In this document: positions 16,317 to 25,527 of the stretch, one piece after another
Layout of the letters: every line of letters begins with the position of its first letter
Position numbering within the stretch: the first letter of the stretch is position 1
Assembly (NCBI GenBank): GCA_020349885.1
Contig: CP070701.1
Span: 2,117,077 to 2,181,076 of the forward strand
Source of the DNA: Acidobacteriota bacterium
Lineage (GTDB): Bacteria; Acidobacteriota; G020349885
Reading direction: 5' to 3'
Length of the DNA stretch: 64,000 nt
Notes under the pieces: generated by a model
Databases searched by the model: none
What the model saw: the letters and a program-made list of their open reading frames with translations, nothing else
Told to the model about the DNA's origin: nothing
Translations under genes and position numbers: made by a program

Positions 16317-17015
16317 ATGAACGTCGTCGTCCGCATTGAAGACCTCTCGAAGGAGTACCGCCGCGATTCGCAGCGCATTCCGGTGCTGGAAAAAATTTCC
16401 CTCCGCGTCGAGGAGGGCGATTTCATGGCGCTTATGGGGCCGTCGGGCTCCGGAAAGACTACCCTTTTGAATCTTCTGGCCGGCATTGACCGCCCCACCT
16501 CGGGCGTGCTCGAAGTGGCGGGGATTAATCTTGCCGGGCTGCGCGAGGGCGACCTGGCGCGCTGGCGGGCGCGGCACATCGGCTTCATCTTTCAGCTTTA
16601 CAATCTTCTGCCCGTCCTCACGGCCTACGAGAACGTCGAGATCCCGCTCCTTTTGACGAAGCTTTCCAGGAAGGAGCGCCGCCGGCACGTCGAAACCGCC
16701 CTCGACATCGTGGGCCTCTCGGATCGCCGCGATCATTACCCGCGCCAGCTCTCCGGCGGCCAGGAACAGCGGGTGGCCATCGCCCGCGCTCTCGTCACCG
16801 ATCCGACGCTCCTTTTGGCCGACGAGCCCACGGGGGACCTGGACGCCCGAAGCGCGGAAGAAATTCTCACGCTGCTCGAACGCCTCAACGAGGAGCACAA
16901 GAAAACCATCGTCCTTGTCACCCATGACCCGCGCGCCGCAAAACGCGGCAAGACGCTTCGCTATCTCGACAAGGGCGTCCTCACCGACCCGCCCGCGGGA
17001 CTGCTTGCCGGATAG
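16317..17015 (+). CDS. ABC transporter ATP-binding protein, MacB/LolD type
   Basis: The 232-residue protein is a complete ABC ATPase: Walker [12 protein letters not shown] (~41-51), Q-loop in [12 protein letters not shown], signature [15 protein letters not shown] (~144), Walker [13 protein letters not shown] (~163) and the H-loop in [10 protein letters not shown]. The [17 protein letters not shown] segment is typical of the MacB/LolD group that drives FtsX-like permeases in lipoprotein release or export of small molecules. No permease is next to it, so its partner must be encoded elsewhere. No Shine-Dalgarno sequence is visible because a 7-base repeat array occupies that site. argG follows after 42 bases. 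Confidence 0.88.
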   Translation: MNVVVRIEDLSKEYRRDSQRIPVLEKISLRVEEGDFMALMGPSGSGKTTLLNLLAGIDRPTSGVLEVAGINLAGLREGDLARWRARHIGFIFQLYNLLPVLTAYENVEIPLLLTKLSRKERRRHVETALDIVGLSDRRDHYPRQLSGGQEQRVAIARALVTDPTLLLADEPTGDLDARSAEEILTLLERLNEEHKKTIVLVTHDPRAAKRGKTLRYLDKGVLTDPPAGLLAG

Positions 17016-17057
17016 GACGGGCCGTTGTCGAAGGCGAAACCTATAAGGAAGAAACCC

Positions 17058-18314
17058 GTGCCCAAGAAAAAACTCGTTCTCGCCTACAGCGGCGGACTGG
17101 ACACGTCCGTCATTCTGAAATGGTTGATTCAAAAAGGATACGACGTTGTCTGCTTCGTCGGAAACGTCGGGCAGAAGGACGATTTCCAAGCGGTCAAAAG
17201 GAAGGCGCTCCGGACGGGCGCGTCCAAGGTCTGCGTGGAGGACCTGCGCGAGGAGTTCGTCACCGACTTCATTTTCCCCGCGCTTCGGGGCAACGCCGTC
17301 TACGAGGGAAGGTACCTGCTCGGGACCTCGCTCGCGCGGCCCCTGCTGGCGAAGAAGCAGATCCGGATCGCCGAGCAGGAGGGGGCGCGCTACGTGTCGC
17401 ACGGCGCGACAGGCAAGGGCAACGACCAGGTAAGATTCGAGCTCACGTATTACGCCCTCAACCCCAAAATCAAAATCGTCTCCCCCTGGAAGGACCCGCA
17501 ATTCCTGCGGAAGTTCAAGGGACGGGGCGACCTGCTCGCCTACGCCAAGAAGTGGAAAATCCCCGTCAAGGCCTCGGTGAAAAAATCCTACAGCGAGGAC
17601 GAGAACCTTATGCACATAAGCCACGAGGCCGGCGAGCTGGAAGACCCGATGTACCGGCCGCCCGAGTACGTCTTCAGCGTCACGACGTCTCCCCGAAAAG
17701 CGCCCAACAAGGAGACCGTGCTTGAAATTCACTTCCGGGACGGCACGCCCGTCAAGGTGGTCAACCGGAACACGGGAACCGTCAAGACGAAACCCCTGGA
17801 CTTGTTCCTCTATCTCAACGCCCTAGGCAGCCGGAACGGCGTCGGCAGGGTGGACATGGTCGAGAACCGCTTCGTCGGCATAAAGTCCCGCGGAATTTAC
17901 GAAACGCCGGGCGCGACCATCCTATGGCACGCTCACCGCGACCTGGAAAGCGTCGCGATGGACCGCGAGGTCCTGCGCCTCAGGGACATGCTCATACCGC
18001 GGTTCTCGCAGTTGATCTATAACGGCTTTTGGTATTCCCCGGAGATGGATTTCCTCATGAGCGCCTTCCAGAAAAGCCAGGAGGCCATCAGCGGACGGGT
18101 GATTCTTTCGCTCTACAAGGGAAACGTCACGACCGTCGGCCGGGAGTCGCCCACATCGCTTTACGACGAGAAGCTCTCCAGCATGGAAGTGGAGGGAGGC
18201 TTCGACGCGACGGACTCGACAGGCTTCATAAATATCCATGCCGTCCGGCTGAAGGCGCACCACCTGGTGCTGAGAAAGAGAAAACCCTATGAGTGGCGCA
18301 AGAAGAAAAAATAG
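17058..18314 (+). CDS. argG: Argininosuccinate synthase
   Basis: ArgG joins citrulline and aspartate with ATP, the seventh step of arginine synthesis. The protein (~418 residues) begins [17 protein letters not shown], the PP-loop ATP site, and contains [30 protein letters not shown] (citrulline/aspartate binding) and [15 protein letters not shown] chose the GTG at 17058 because AAGGAAG lies seven bases before it and the PP-loop is then at the usual distance; the frame also extends to a TTG at 17025. The end overlaps argH by 26 bases, indicating co-expression. Confidence 0.95.
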   Translation: MPKKKLVLAYSGGLDTSVILKWLIQKGYDVVCFVGNVGQKDDFQAVKRKALRTGASKVCVEDLREEFVTDFIFPALRGNAVYEGRYLLGTSLARPLLAKKQIRIAEQEGARYVSHGATGKGNDQVRFELTYYALNPKIKIVSPWKDPQFLRKFKGRGDLLAYAKKWKIPVKASVKKSYSEDENLMHISHEAGELEDPMYRPPEYVFSVTTSPRKAPNKETVLEIHFRDGTPVKVVNRNTGTVKTKPLDLFLYLNALGSRNGVGRVDMVENRFVGIKSRGIYETPGATILWHAHRDLESVAMDREVLRLRDMLIPRFSQLIYNGFWYSPEMDFLMSAFQKSQEAISGRVILSLYKGNVTTVGRESPTSLYDEKLSSMEVEGGFDATDSTGFINIHAVRLKAHHLVLRKRKPYEWRKKKK

Positions 18315-19536
18315 GCGCGCCGCGCGGGGCCGGAAGGCAAGCCCTTCGGCTCCGCTCAGGACAAGGCTCTGGGACAAAGGGGCCGCGCTTGACCCCGAAG
18401 CGGAGCGCTTCACCGTGGGAGAGGATTATCTTCTTGACCGGAAGCTCGTGCAGTACGACTGCCTTGCCTCGATCGCCCACGCCCGGGCGCTCGGCAAGGC
18501 GGGCCTGCTGAAGACGACGGAAGTCCGGCGGCTCACCCGGGAGTTGAACCGCATCATCGCGCTCGACAGGAAGGGAAAATTCAAGATCTCACGCTCGGAG
18601 GAGGACTGCCACACGGCCATCGAGAACCATCTCACGAGGCGGCTGGGCGAGGCGGGAAAAAAGATTCACACCGCCCGGTCGAGAAACGACCAGGTGCTCA
18701 CGGCGCTGCGGCTGTATTGCAAGGAGGAGCTTGGAGATTGCAGGAAGCTCGCGCAAGCGCTCGTGCAGAGCCTCCGGGGGTTCGTGAAAAAATACGGCAG
18801 GGTGAAATTCCCCGGCTACACGCACACGAGGAAAGCCATGCCTTCCTCCGTCGCCATGTGGGCCGGCGCCTTCGTCGATTCGATGAAGGACAATTTGAAG
18901 CTCGTGAACGCGGTGCTCGGGCTGATGGATCAGTCCCCGCTGGGCACCGGCGCCGGGTGCGGCGTGCCGCTCAGAATCGACCGGCAGCGCACGGCGAAGC
19001 TTCTCGGCTTCAAGCGCGTGCAGCAGAATCCGGTTTACGCGCAGATGAGCCGCGGTAAATTCGAGGCGACGCTCCTTCACGCGCTGGGCCAGATCATGTT
19101 CGACCTGAACAAAATTTCTTCCGACCTCATCCTGTTCAGCATGCCGGAGCTCGGCTATTTCGAGATACCAAGGGAATTCTGCACCGGGAGTTCCATGATG
19201 CCCCAGAAGAAGAATCCCGACGTTCTGGAGCTCCTGCGGGCGAAATACCACGCGGTCGTCTCGTGCGAGTTTTACGTCAAGAGCGTAACGGGAAATCTTC
19301 CTTCCGGCTACAACCGCGACGTGCAGCTCACTAAGGAGCCGACGATGCGGGGACTGGAGATTGCGAAGGAAAGCCTATCCGTCGCGTCGCGGCTCGTTAA
19401 GAAACTGCGCGTCAACAAGGAGAATTGCCGAAAAGCGCTGACGGAGGAGATTTACGCGACGGAGAAGGCGTACCGGCTCGTCAGAAAGGGCGTGCCGTTC
19501 CGCGAGGCGTACCGGGAGGTGGCGAGAAGGTATTAG
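18289..19536 (+). CDS. argH: Argininosuccinate lyase, short at the C-terminus
   Basis: ArgH splits argininosuccinate into arginine and fumarate. The core is intact: [23 protein letters not shown], the TH motif in [11 protein letters not shown], and the active-site loop [12 protein letters not shown] carrying the catalytic Ser. The 415-residue protein is unusual at both ends. Conserved sequence begins at RLWDKG (~18370), and the ~27 residues before it are encoded partly by a dispersed palindromic repeat (18339-18368). At the other end it stops right after [14 protein letters not shown], whereas common ArgH proteins continue for a further 40-60 residues. The only plausible start in frame is the ATG at 18289 inside argG. 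Confidence 0.9.
   Translation: MSGARRKNRRAARGRKASPSAPLRTRLWDKGAALDPEAERFTVGEDYLLDRKLVQYDCLASIAHARALGKAGLLKTTEVRRLTRELNRIIALDRKGKFKISRSEEDCHTAIENHLTRRLGEAGKKIHTARSRNDQVLTALRLYCKEELGDCRKLAQALVQSLRGFVKKYGRVKFPGYTHTRKAMPSSVAMWAGAFVDSMKDNLKLVNAVLGLMDQSPLGTGAGCGVPLRIDRQRTAKLLGFKRVQQNPVYAQMSRGKFEATLLHALGQIMFDLNKISSDLILFSMPELGYFEIPREFCTGSSMMPQKKNPDVLELLRAKYHAVVSCEFYVKSVTGNLPSGYNRDVQLTKEPTMRGLEIAKESLSVASRLVKKLRVNKENCRKALTEEIYATEKAYRLVRKGVPFREAYREVARRY
18339..18368. repeat. Dispersed palindromic element in the argH N-terminus
   Basis: The 30 bases start AAGCCCTTCGGCTCC and end AGGACAAGGCT, with imperfect inverted ends AGCC(C)TT...AAGGCT. From memory, the CCTTCG-CTCCGCTCAGGACA core is a common dispersed repeat in environmental genomes, often translated as [12 protein letters not shown] or PERSRR. 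Here it is read in frame as part of argH. Confidence 0.6.
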
Positions 19537-19603
19537 CTTCGCTGCCGCTTCCCTCGGTTTCCCTCTAAAGCCTCCCACTCGATCTTGAAGCTGGCGCGTC
19601 CTC

Positions 19604-21553
19604 CTACCTCGGCCGTGCGGATCTCGCGGGCCGCACCGTGCGTGCGGGGCGCTCGGACCGGCCGCTTTCCCCCGCGCCGCCGTAGCTGTTATGGGTGTTC
19701 GAGCGCTGCTGGACGTTTCGGTCGTCGGGGCGCGCCTGCGGCGGGGGCTGGACGGGGCGCGAGGCGGAGCGGTTCTGGCGGGCGGAGGGCGCCGGCGCGG
19801 CGGGAGGCGAAATCCTTTGAGACATCTTGTTTCGTATGTTCTCGAAGCGCTGGGAGCGTTCCATGATGCGCTCGAACGCGGGAGGCCGCTGCTCCGGCGA
19901 CCGTTGCGGACGCGCCCGCTCGGGCGCGCGCTCGCGCCCGCCCGCATTCCCGCGTTCCCTTGGAAGCACTTGATTCGTGCGCGCTTTCTGTCTTTCAGGG
20001 CGCGGCTGCAATTGCGCGGGCTTCGGCTCTTGCCTGTTCGAGGGTGCGGGTCGCGATGTGCGCCCCATGCGCCTGTCGATATTTTCCAGACGCTCGCGTC
20101 GCGCGCCCTCGCGCGATTGCACGCCGGGGCGCTCCGTGCGGCCTTGATGAGGCCGCTCGGTAGACCATAGGCGGCGGGCGGGGCTCGCTGCATTTTCGCC
20201 GCCCCTTTCGGCGCGGCGGGCTGTTGCACCGTGCCCGGGCGGGGTTTTTCCGCCTTCCATGCCGGGCCGATGGTGCGGCGGGCGGTTATCCGGAGGCCGG
20301 TTGTCGGGCGGGCGGCGGCCTCCGCCGTTTTGGTTTATGACGTTCACAATCTGCGTCACGTTGCAGGTGGACATCGAAGTAGGGACGTAGTGGCTGATGT
20401 GGCTGTAGGAAAACGAGAAGAGGGGAAGACTGACGTGGAAAAAACTCCCCGCGGGCGCGAACGTCCAGCCCGAGTGATAACTCGTGCCCACGGAAAAACC
20501 GATGTAGGTGCTCGCCGGTCGGCCGTAGAGGCCGAGCGGGCACCAGCCGACGGTGTCGCCGTACGTGCTCCATGAGACCCACGCGGGAGCGAACGTGCGC
20601 CCCGGCACCCAGCACCAACCGAAGTCCGCCGCCCACACCCAGCGCCCGTAGTGGTAGGGCATCCAGCCCCACGGCTCGTAGGAAGCCCAGAAATAGCCCA
20701 CCGGCGTGGGGCGCCAGTAGCCGTTGTAATAGGGCCGCCACGAGACGGGCACGTTCCTGGGAATCCAGACGAAGGAGCCGTACACGGGATAGTATTCCCA
20801 CGTCCCGTAGGCGGCGAGCTCGTACGCATAGCGGACCGAGGCGCCCCGGAAGCCGTAGCGCGCGACGGCCGTCTCGTAGTCCGGGTCCCCGTCGTAGAAG
20901 TATTCGAGATAGCCCTGATTGCGCGCCCAGCGGACGAGGGAATCCGCGCGCTCGCGGAAGATGGCCGGCGTATCGACCTCGCCGAAGGGCGAAAAGTGCG
21001 TGCGGTAGCCCGCGTCCACGTAGGCGACGTCGGCGCCGCTCGACACCTTGGCCGTGCCCTCGAGCGTCGTGACGCGGACGTCGCCCTCCTCGAAGGCGTC
21101 AATTCGGTAGAGACCCTCGCGCAGTAGGCGCACCTGTCCTTCGCCTGCATAGACCAGGATGTCGCCCGCGTAGCGCGCCTTCTGGACGAGAAGGCCGCCC
21201 CGGTCGAGATGCACGACGGCCGCCTCGGGAGACGTCTCAAAGCCGAGCGCCTCCACCTCGAGCGCCGTGTTCGCGTCGAGGAAGAGCGTCGAGCCCTCGG
21301 CAAGCTCGATGGAGGCGCGGCTTTCGGCCTCAGTCACGAGGTACATGCCGGGATAGACGGGGGTGTTTCGCGTGAGAATCTGAAGCTCTTCCTCGCCCGG
21401 GAACTGGGCGTAGAGGCCCCCATCGACGACACCCACGCGGGCGTAATTTTCCCCCTCCTCGTGGCGCGCCAGGACGGGCGGCGCGATTAAAACGGCCAGA
21501 ATCCAGATCCCCCCCAGCGTTTTCCTGACGGCGGCGACTGTAGACTCGTGCAT
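19604..21553 (-). CDS. Secreted FecR-domain / DUF6600 protein
   Basis: The 649-residue protein has a signal peptide (hydrophobic ~11-29, ending VLAR). Residues ~38-205 form a FecR-like beta domain (RASIELAEGSTLFLDANTALEV, LDRGGLLVQ, VYAGEGQVRLLREGLYRID). Residues ~235-400 are the Trp/Tyr-rich DUF6600 region with repeats such as WIPRNVPVSWRPYYNGYW and PWGWMPYHYGRW. The remaining ~240 residues are a low-complexity Arg/Pro/Gln/Ser tail that is presumably disordered. No FecI or transport partner is adjacent, so a signalling role is not indicated; such proteins are usually annotated only as exported and envelope-associated. Confidence 0.8.
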   Translation of the reverse strand: MHESTVAAVRKTLGGIWILAVLIAPPVLARHEEGENYARVGVVDGGLYAQFPGEEELQILTRNTPVYPGMYLVTEAESRASIELAEGSTLFLDANTALEVEALGFETSPEAAVVHLDRGGLLVQKARYAGDILVYAGEGQVRLLREGLYRIDAFEEGDVRVTTLEGTAKVSSGADVAYVDAGYRTHFSPFGEVDTPAIFRERADSLVRWARNQGYLEYFYDGDPDYETAVARYGFRGASVRYAYELAAYGTWEYYPVYGSFVWIPRNVPVSWRPYYNGYWRPTPVGYFWASYEPWGWMPYHYGRWVWAADFGWCWVPGRTFAPAWVSWSTYGDTVGWCPLGLYGRPASTYIGFSVGTSYHSGWTFAPAGSFFHVSLPLFSFSYSHISHYVPTSMSTCNVTQIVNVINQNGGGRRPPDNRPPDNRPPHHRPGMEGGKTPPGHGATARRAERGGENAASPARRLWSTERPHQGRTERPGVQSREGARRERLENIDRRMGRTSRPAPSNRQEPKPAQLQPRPERQKARTNQVLPRERGNAGGRERAPERARPQRSPEQRPPAFERIMERSQRFENIRNKMSQRISPPAAPAPSARQNRSASRPVQPPPQARPDDRNVQQRSNTHNSYGGAGESGRSERPARTVRPARSARPR

Positions 21554-22022
21554 GGCTTCGCCTTCCTTTCTTCCCCCCAGCCTCGAGCCCGTCGGGGCGG
21601 GGCGGAAAGTTTACCCGTTCGCCTTTTCTTCCTTCTTACTCTTAAGACGCCCGAATCATACCCACGGTTTAGTTTCATCGTGACATTAAAGAAAGCAATT
21701 GCTGTGCCAGCTTTCTCAATGTCCGTCTGGAGTCCGTGCGCACATTGCCCGCAAGTCAGCGAAAATAAAAGACTTTTACATAGTCCAAGAAACGGTTTGT
21801 TGCGCCTAAATTGCGCTTGTTCCGCCTGGAGCGGGCGATCAATAGCTGATACCAGGAGTGTTGGCCTCACATTTTTCAGCCAAATCACCTTTATTTACAA
21901 GGGATTGTGGCGCACTGGTCAGAATTTGAGCAGGCAGGCCTTTTAACCATAAGCTGAATGTTCGACGAACCGGGACTTCTCATTCCCCGGCGCCGCTCGG
22001 GAGCGTAATGAGCCGGGAAGCC
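21554..22022. other. Intergenic region without a recognisable gene
   Basis: About 470 bases lie between the FecR gene start and the end of the sulfite reductase gene. The base composition is clearly less GC-rich than the flanks. A 132-codon open frame on the + strand (21548-21946) has no ribosome binding site and no family likeness. I see no tRNA cloverleaf, no clear promoter and no long inverted repeat. Confidence 0.5.
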
Positions 22023-24374
22023 CTATCCTTTACGTATGGTCACCCGCCACCTGTCTCCTTCCTCTTTCACGGACAGCACTTGGTGCCCGTCTTTCTCGGC
22101 GCTTGGCGGGACGTTGCGAGCGCCATCGCCGTCAAGGAAAACCGCGAGCACCTGGCCCTTCGCCATCTGGCCGAGCAGAAGCTTGGTTTTGACGTAGTTG
22201 AGCGGGCAGGTGACGCCTTGCAAGTTTTCCTCCCGGTCGACCTTTGCCTCTTCGCTTTTTACGCCGGGGGCGCTGTTGTCTGGCGCTTCCTTTTCCGCTT
22301 GCGAGGCGGGCGCATCGTCCGCGGATCTGAAACGAAGGGAGGGGTCCAGGCTGTCGTACAGCTTCTGCACCGCGTCGACCATCGCGGACACGTCGCCCGC
22401 GTCCGCGCGAAACGTTTTTTCTGGATTGCCAGACGACGCGCTGCTCAGCCCCCCCTCGGTCAGCTTGCGGAAAGTCTCCTTGACGAGCCCCGTATCAATA
22501 AAATGCTTGGTGAAAAGCTCGAGGGCTTCGGCGTCGTCTCCGGCTTCCTCTCCCTGCGTGACCAACAGGGCGCGAGAGGCGAGGACGGTGGCCGCGAAGA
22601 GTCTCCCCTGTTCGACGGCCTCGCGGGCGCTCGCGAGGTCCACCTCGATCAGATCGAACACCCCTGCGCCGCACTCGCCCGGTCCCCGACCCGCAAGGGA
22701 GAACAGCTCCTCTGAGCCCCAGTCGAAATAGCAGTTCTTGTCCTCCTCGAAGGACGGAATGCGGCCGTGCTTACGGGCGAGTTGCGCGGCGAGCTCCCGG
22801 CCGCCGTCTTCGAGGAAAACGTCGAAGTCGGGGCACTGGGGCGCTTCCGCGAAGGCGTGCAGGAATTCGGAGATGAAAGCCGGAACGTTCCGCGCCGGAA
22901 CGACGTCTTTTCCCCGGGCGAGCCTGGTAATTCCCTCGCCCACCCTGCCCCCGAGCTGGACCACGTAGCAGGGCACGAGCCTTCCGTCGACGCGGCGCGC
23001 CGCTCCGAAAAGCCCTATCTGTCCTACGGGGTGGCGGCCGCAGGCGTTGGGGCAGCCGCTGACGTGGAGATTGAACTCACCGAGCTTGTCAAGAGAAAGC
23101 CCGCTATGTGTCAGCTCGTCAATGACGGCGCAGGAAAGCCCCCGGGAAAGGCAGATGCCCAGCCTGCAGGTGGATGCCCCGGTGCAGGCGATAGCGTTGC
23201 GCGCAATCGGAGAAAAAGTCTCCGCGAGCCCAAGCTCCCCGAGCTTCCTGTGCAGCGCGGCAAGCTCCCTGTCATGAACGGAGCGGAGCACCAGGTTCTG
23301 CAACTGAGTGGTTCTGGCTATGCCCTCCCCGTGCGCCTCGACGACGTCGGCCAGCTTCTCGAACGTCCCCGCGTCAATGTCCCCCAGGACGAGAGGTATG
23401 TGGACAAGGCGGTACCCGCTCTGCTTCTGGGCCGTGGTGTTCTTCTCGCGCCACTCACGGAAGCCCTCCTCAGGCGGCTCCCCGTTTTTGGGGACGGATG
23501 TGCCTGGGCCCGGAAGGTCGCGCACGTGCAGGGGAGGGAGGCCCTTTTGGCGCAGCTTCGAGAGCTCGTCCTCGTACAGGGTGCGAAAGCGCTCCGGGCC
23601 CATCCGCTCGACCAGGAACCGCAGCCGCGCCTTGTGCTTGTTCTTTCGGTCACCGTGCTTGTCGAAGACGCGCTTGACCGCCTCGGCAACGAAGTGGGCA
23701 TCCTGCGCGGGCACGAACTCCTCTAAGAGGTCGGCGACACGACTTTTTGCGCCCATGCCGCCTCCCACGTAAACGGCGAACCCCGGTTCGCCGTCTTGTT
23801 TTTTCGCGATGAACCCCACGTCGCTCAGCGTGGCGCCGGCGCAATCCTCGGCGCATCCCGAGAAAGCGATTTTGTACTTGCGCGGGAGCCGGTAGCTCAG
23901 CGGATCGTCAAGCAGAAACTCCGTCACCGCGATGGAATACGGCGTCACGTCGAAGGCCTCCTTGGGGCAGACACCGGAGTCGTAGCAGGCCGTGATGTTG
24001 CGGACGGTGTTTCCGCCTCCGCCCTTTGTCGAGAGTCCCGCGCCGTAGAGCTTCACCAGGGCGGGGTGGATTCCCTCGAGCTCCACATTATGAACTTGAA
24101 TGTCCTGGCGGGTGGTGACGTGGAGGACGCCGCTGCCGTACTTTCGGGACACGCCGGCCAGGGTCCGCATCTGGTGTGGCAGAACGCCGCCGGCGGGAAA
24201 GCGTACCCTCAACATGAATGTTCCGTCTTTCCGCTGCTCGTACACGCCGAGGGGAACGCGGAAGGAGCGGAACTCGGCGGCGGAAATTTCCCCTTTCCCG
24301 AACCGCTCCACGTTCTCCCTGAATTTATTCAGATCATCCTCGAGGGAATCCGGCAGCTTAAATATTGTTTGCAT
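22023..24374 (-). CDS. Nitrite/sulfite reductase fused to a TusA-like domain
   Basis: The 783-residue protein is a siroheme/4Fe-4S enzyme expected to reduce sulfite to sulfide in this operon. Both ferredoxin-like halves are present: MRTLAGVSRKYGSGVLHVTTRQDIQVHNV near the start, SGCAEDCAGA in the first half, and the cofactor cysteines in CTGASTCRLGIC and SGCPNACGRH (~390-460). The family normally ends near residue 560. Here an extra helical domain (~575-650, FDLIEVDLASAREAVEQGRL) and a C-terminal TusA-like domain (~715-783, GVTCPLNYVKTKLLLGQM) follow. The TusA Cys in CP-L is kept, so it could carry sulfur. It is the last gene of the cys operon. Confidence 0.88.
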   Translation of the reverse strand: MQTIFKLPDSLEDDLNKFRENVERFGKGEISAAEFRSFRVPLGVYEQRKDGTFMLRVRFPAGGVLPHQMRTLAGVSRKYGSGVLHVTTRQDIQVHNVELEGIHPALVKLYGAGLSTKGGGGNTVRNITACYDSGVCPKEAFDVTPYSIAVTEFLLDDPLSYRLPRKYKIAFSGCAEDCAGATLSDVGFIAKKQDGEPGFAVYVGGGMGAKSRVADLLEEFVPAQDAHFVAEAVKRVFDKHGDRKNKHKARLRFLVERMGPERFRTLYEDELSKLRQKGLPPLHVRDLPGPGTSVPKNGEPPEEGFREWREKNTTAQKQSGYRLVHIPLVLGDIDAGTFEKLADVVEAHGEGIARTTQLQNLVLRSVHDRELAALHRKLGELGLAETFSPIARNAIACTGASTCRLGICLSRGLSCAVIDELTHSGLSLDKLGEFNLHVSGCPNACGRHPVGQIGLFGAARRVDGRLVPCYVVQLGGRVGEGITRLARGKDVVPARNVPAFISEFLHAFAEAPQCPDFDVFLEDGGRELAAQLARKHGRIPSFEEDKNCYFDWGSEELFSLAGRGPGECGAGVFDLIEVDLASAREAVEQGRLFAATVLASRALLVTQGEEAGDDAEALELFTKHFIDTGLVKETFRKLTEGGLSSASSGNPEKTFRADAGDVSAMVDAVQKLYDSLDPSLRFRSADDAPASQAEKEAPDNSAPGVKSEEAKVDREENLQGVTCPLNYVKTKLLLGQMAKGQVLAVFLDGDGARNVPPSAEKDGHQVLSVKEEGDRWRVTIRKG

Positions 24375-24430
24375 GGTGCTTCTCTTCCTACCCGGGTTGG
24401 GGGGCGTTCCCGCGCGGCCCCCGGCCCGAC

Positions 24431-25426
24431 TTATGCCTTCGGCTTGCCTTCCTCTCCTAGAAAGTCCACGAAAAACGAGCTGTACTTGAGCCCGCTGTCC
24501 GGAGAGACGGCCACGGCCACCCCTTCCCTGTTCTTTCCGTACTCAGCGGCGGCGTGCACGATAGCCCCGGTGGACGGCCCCACGATCAGTCCTTCCTCCC
24601 GGAAGAGGCGCTTGGTCATGGCGTAGGCCGGGTCGTCGTCCACGCGAACTACCTGGTCGACGACGCTGCGGTCGAAAATTCCCGGCTCCTTCGATTCCTC
24701 CAAGTTTTTCAACCCCGAGACTCTATGCCCCTGCTGGGGCTCGACAGCGATTACTTCGATGTCCGGGTTTTTTTCTTTGAGGTACCGCCCGACGCCGGTA
24801 ATCGTGCCGCAGGTGCCGAGACCCGCAAAGAAGTAGCGCACCGCTCCTTCGGTTTGATTCCATATCTCGGGGCCCGTGGTCTCGTAGTGAGCCTTCACGT
24901 TGTCGGGATTCTCGTACTGATTGGGCATCGCGTATTGCCCCTTGTGGGCTTCGCCCTTCACGAAGGAGTGGGCGAGCGCAATGGCCCCGTCCTTCGGGTG
25001 GTCGGTGGGACACAGGTCATCCGGCGTGGGCCAGACCTCGGCCCCCAGCATGCGGAGGAGCACTTTCTTCTCCTCCGGCTCCCCCTCGGGGATCGTCGCC
25101 GTGAACTTCTTTTTCATGAGTGCGGCCAAGGCGGCCAGGGCTATGCCGGTGTTGCCGGAAGTGGGCTCTACCAGCTTCTTCCCCTCCAGCTCTCCCCGCT
25201 CCTCCATGCCCTTGAGCAAATAGAGGGCGGGGCGGTCCTTGATGGACCCGAACGGATTGAACCATTCCAGCTTCAGGTGGAGCTCGAAACCGCCCTGGGG
25301 AATTACCCTGCCTATCTTCACGATGGGGGTGGGGTTGTCGGGGCCGGCTATCAGCTCCCGTATATCTCCGAACCGTCGAAGGGTGGTATTAGCACCGAGC
25401 GTTTTCTTACCGTCTTTGTCTGCCAT
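24431..25426 (-). CDS. cysK: Cysteine synthase (O-acetyl- or O-phosphoserine type)
   Basis: This PLP enzyme of the cysteine synthase family (331 residues) makes cysteine from an activated serine and sulfide. It shows the lysine segment NPFGSIKDRPA (PLP Schiff base, ~residue 63), the substrate loop EPTSGNTGIALA, GLGTCGTITGVGRYL (phosphate binding) and EGLIVGPSTGAIVHAA near the end. The N-terminal ~25 residues are longer than in CysK of enteric bacteria. Which serine ester it uses cannot be decided, and cystathionine beta-synthase activity is an alternative. Spacing is 56 bases to the sulfite reductase and 101 to sat. Confidence 0.88.
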   Translation of the reverse strand: MADKDGKKTLGANTTLRRFGDIRELIAGPDNPTPIVKIGRVIPQGGFELHLKLEWFNPFGSIKDRPALYLLKGMEERGELEGKKLVEPTSGNTGIALAALAALMKKKFTATIPEGEPEEKKVLLRMLGAEVWPTPDDLCPTDHPKDGAIALAHSFVKGEAHKGQYAMPNQYENPDNVKAHYETTGPEIWNQTEGAVRYFFAGLGTCGTITGVGRYLKEKNPDIEVIAVEPQQGHRVSGLKNLEESKEPGIFDRSVVDQVVRVDDDPAYAMTKRLFREEGLIVGPSTGAIVHAAAEYGKNREGVAVAVSPDSGLKYSSFFVDFLGEEGKPKA

Positions 25427-25527
25427 TATTATCCGTAGATTTCCTTCAGGCTTCCGTTGCTGTGCGTCACCAGCAATAGCGAGCCCTTGGGATGTTTTCT
25501 TATTCTTTAACGCTATAGTTTATCACA

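Noticed and set aside
21548..21946. A 132-codon + strand ORF in the intergenic region with a few Cys
   Set aside because: No ribosome binding site, no recognisable fold, and it starts inside the FecR gene start region.
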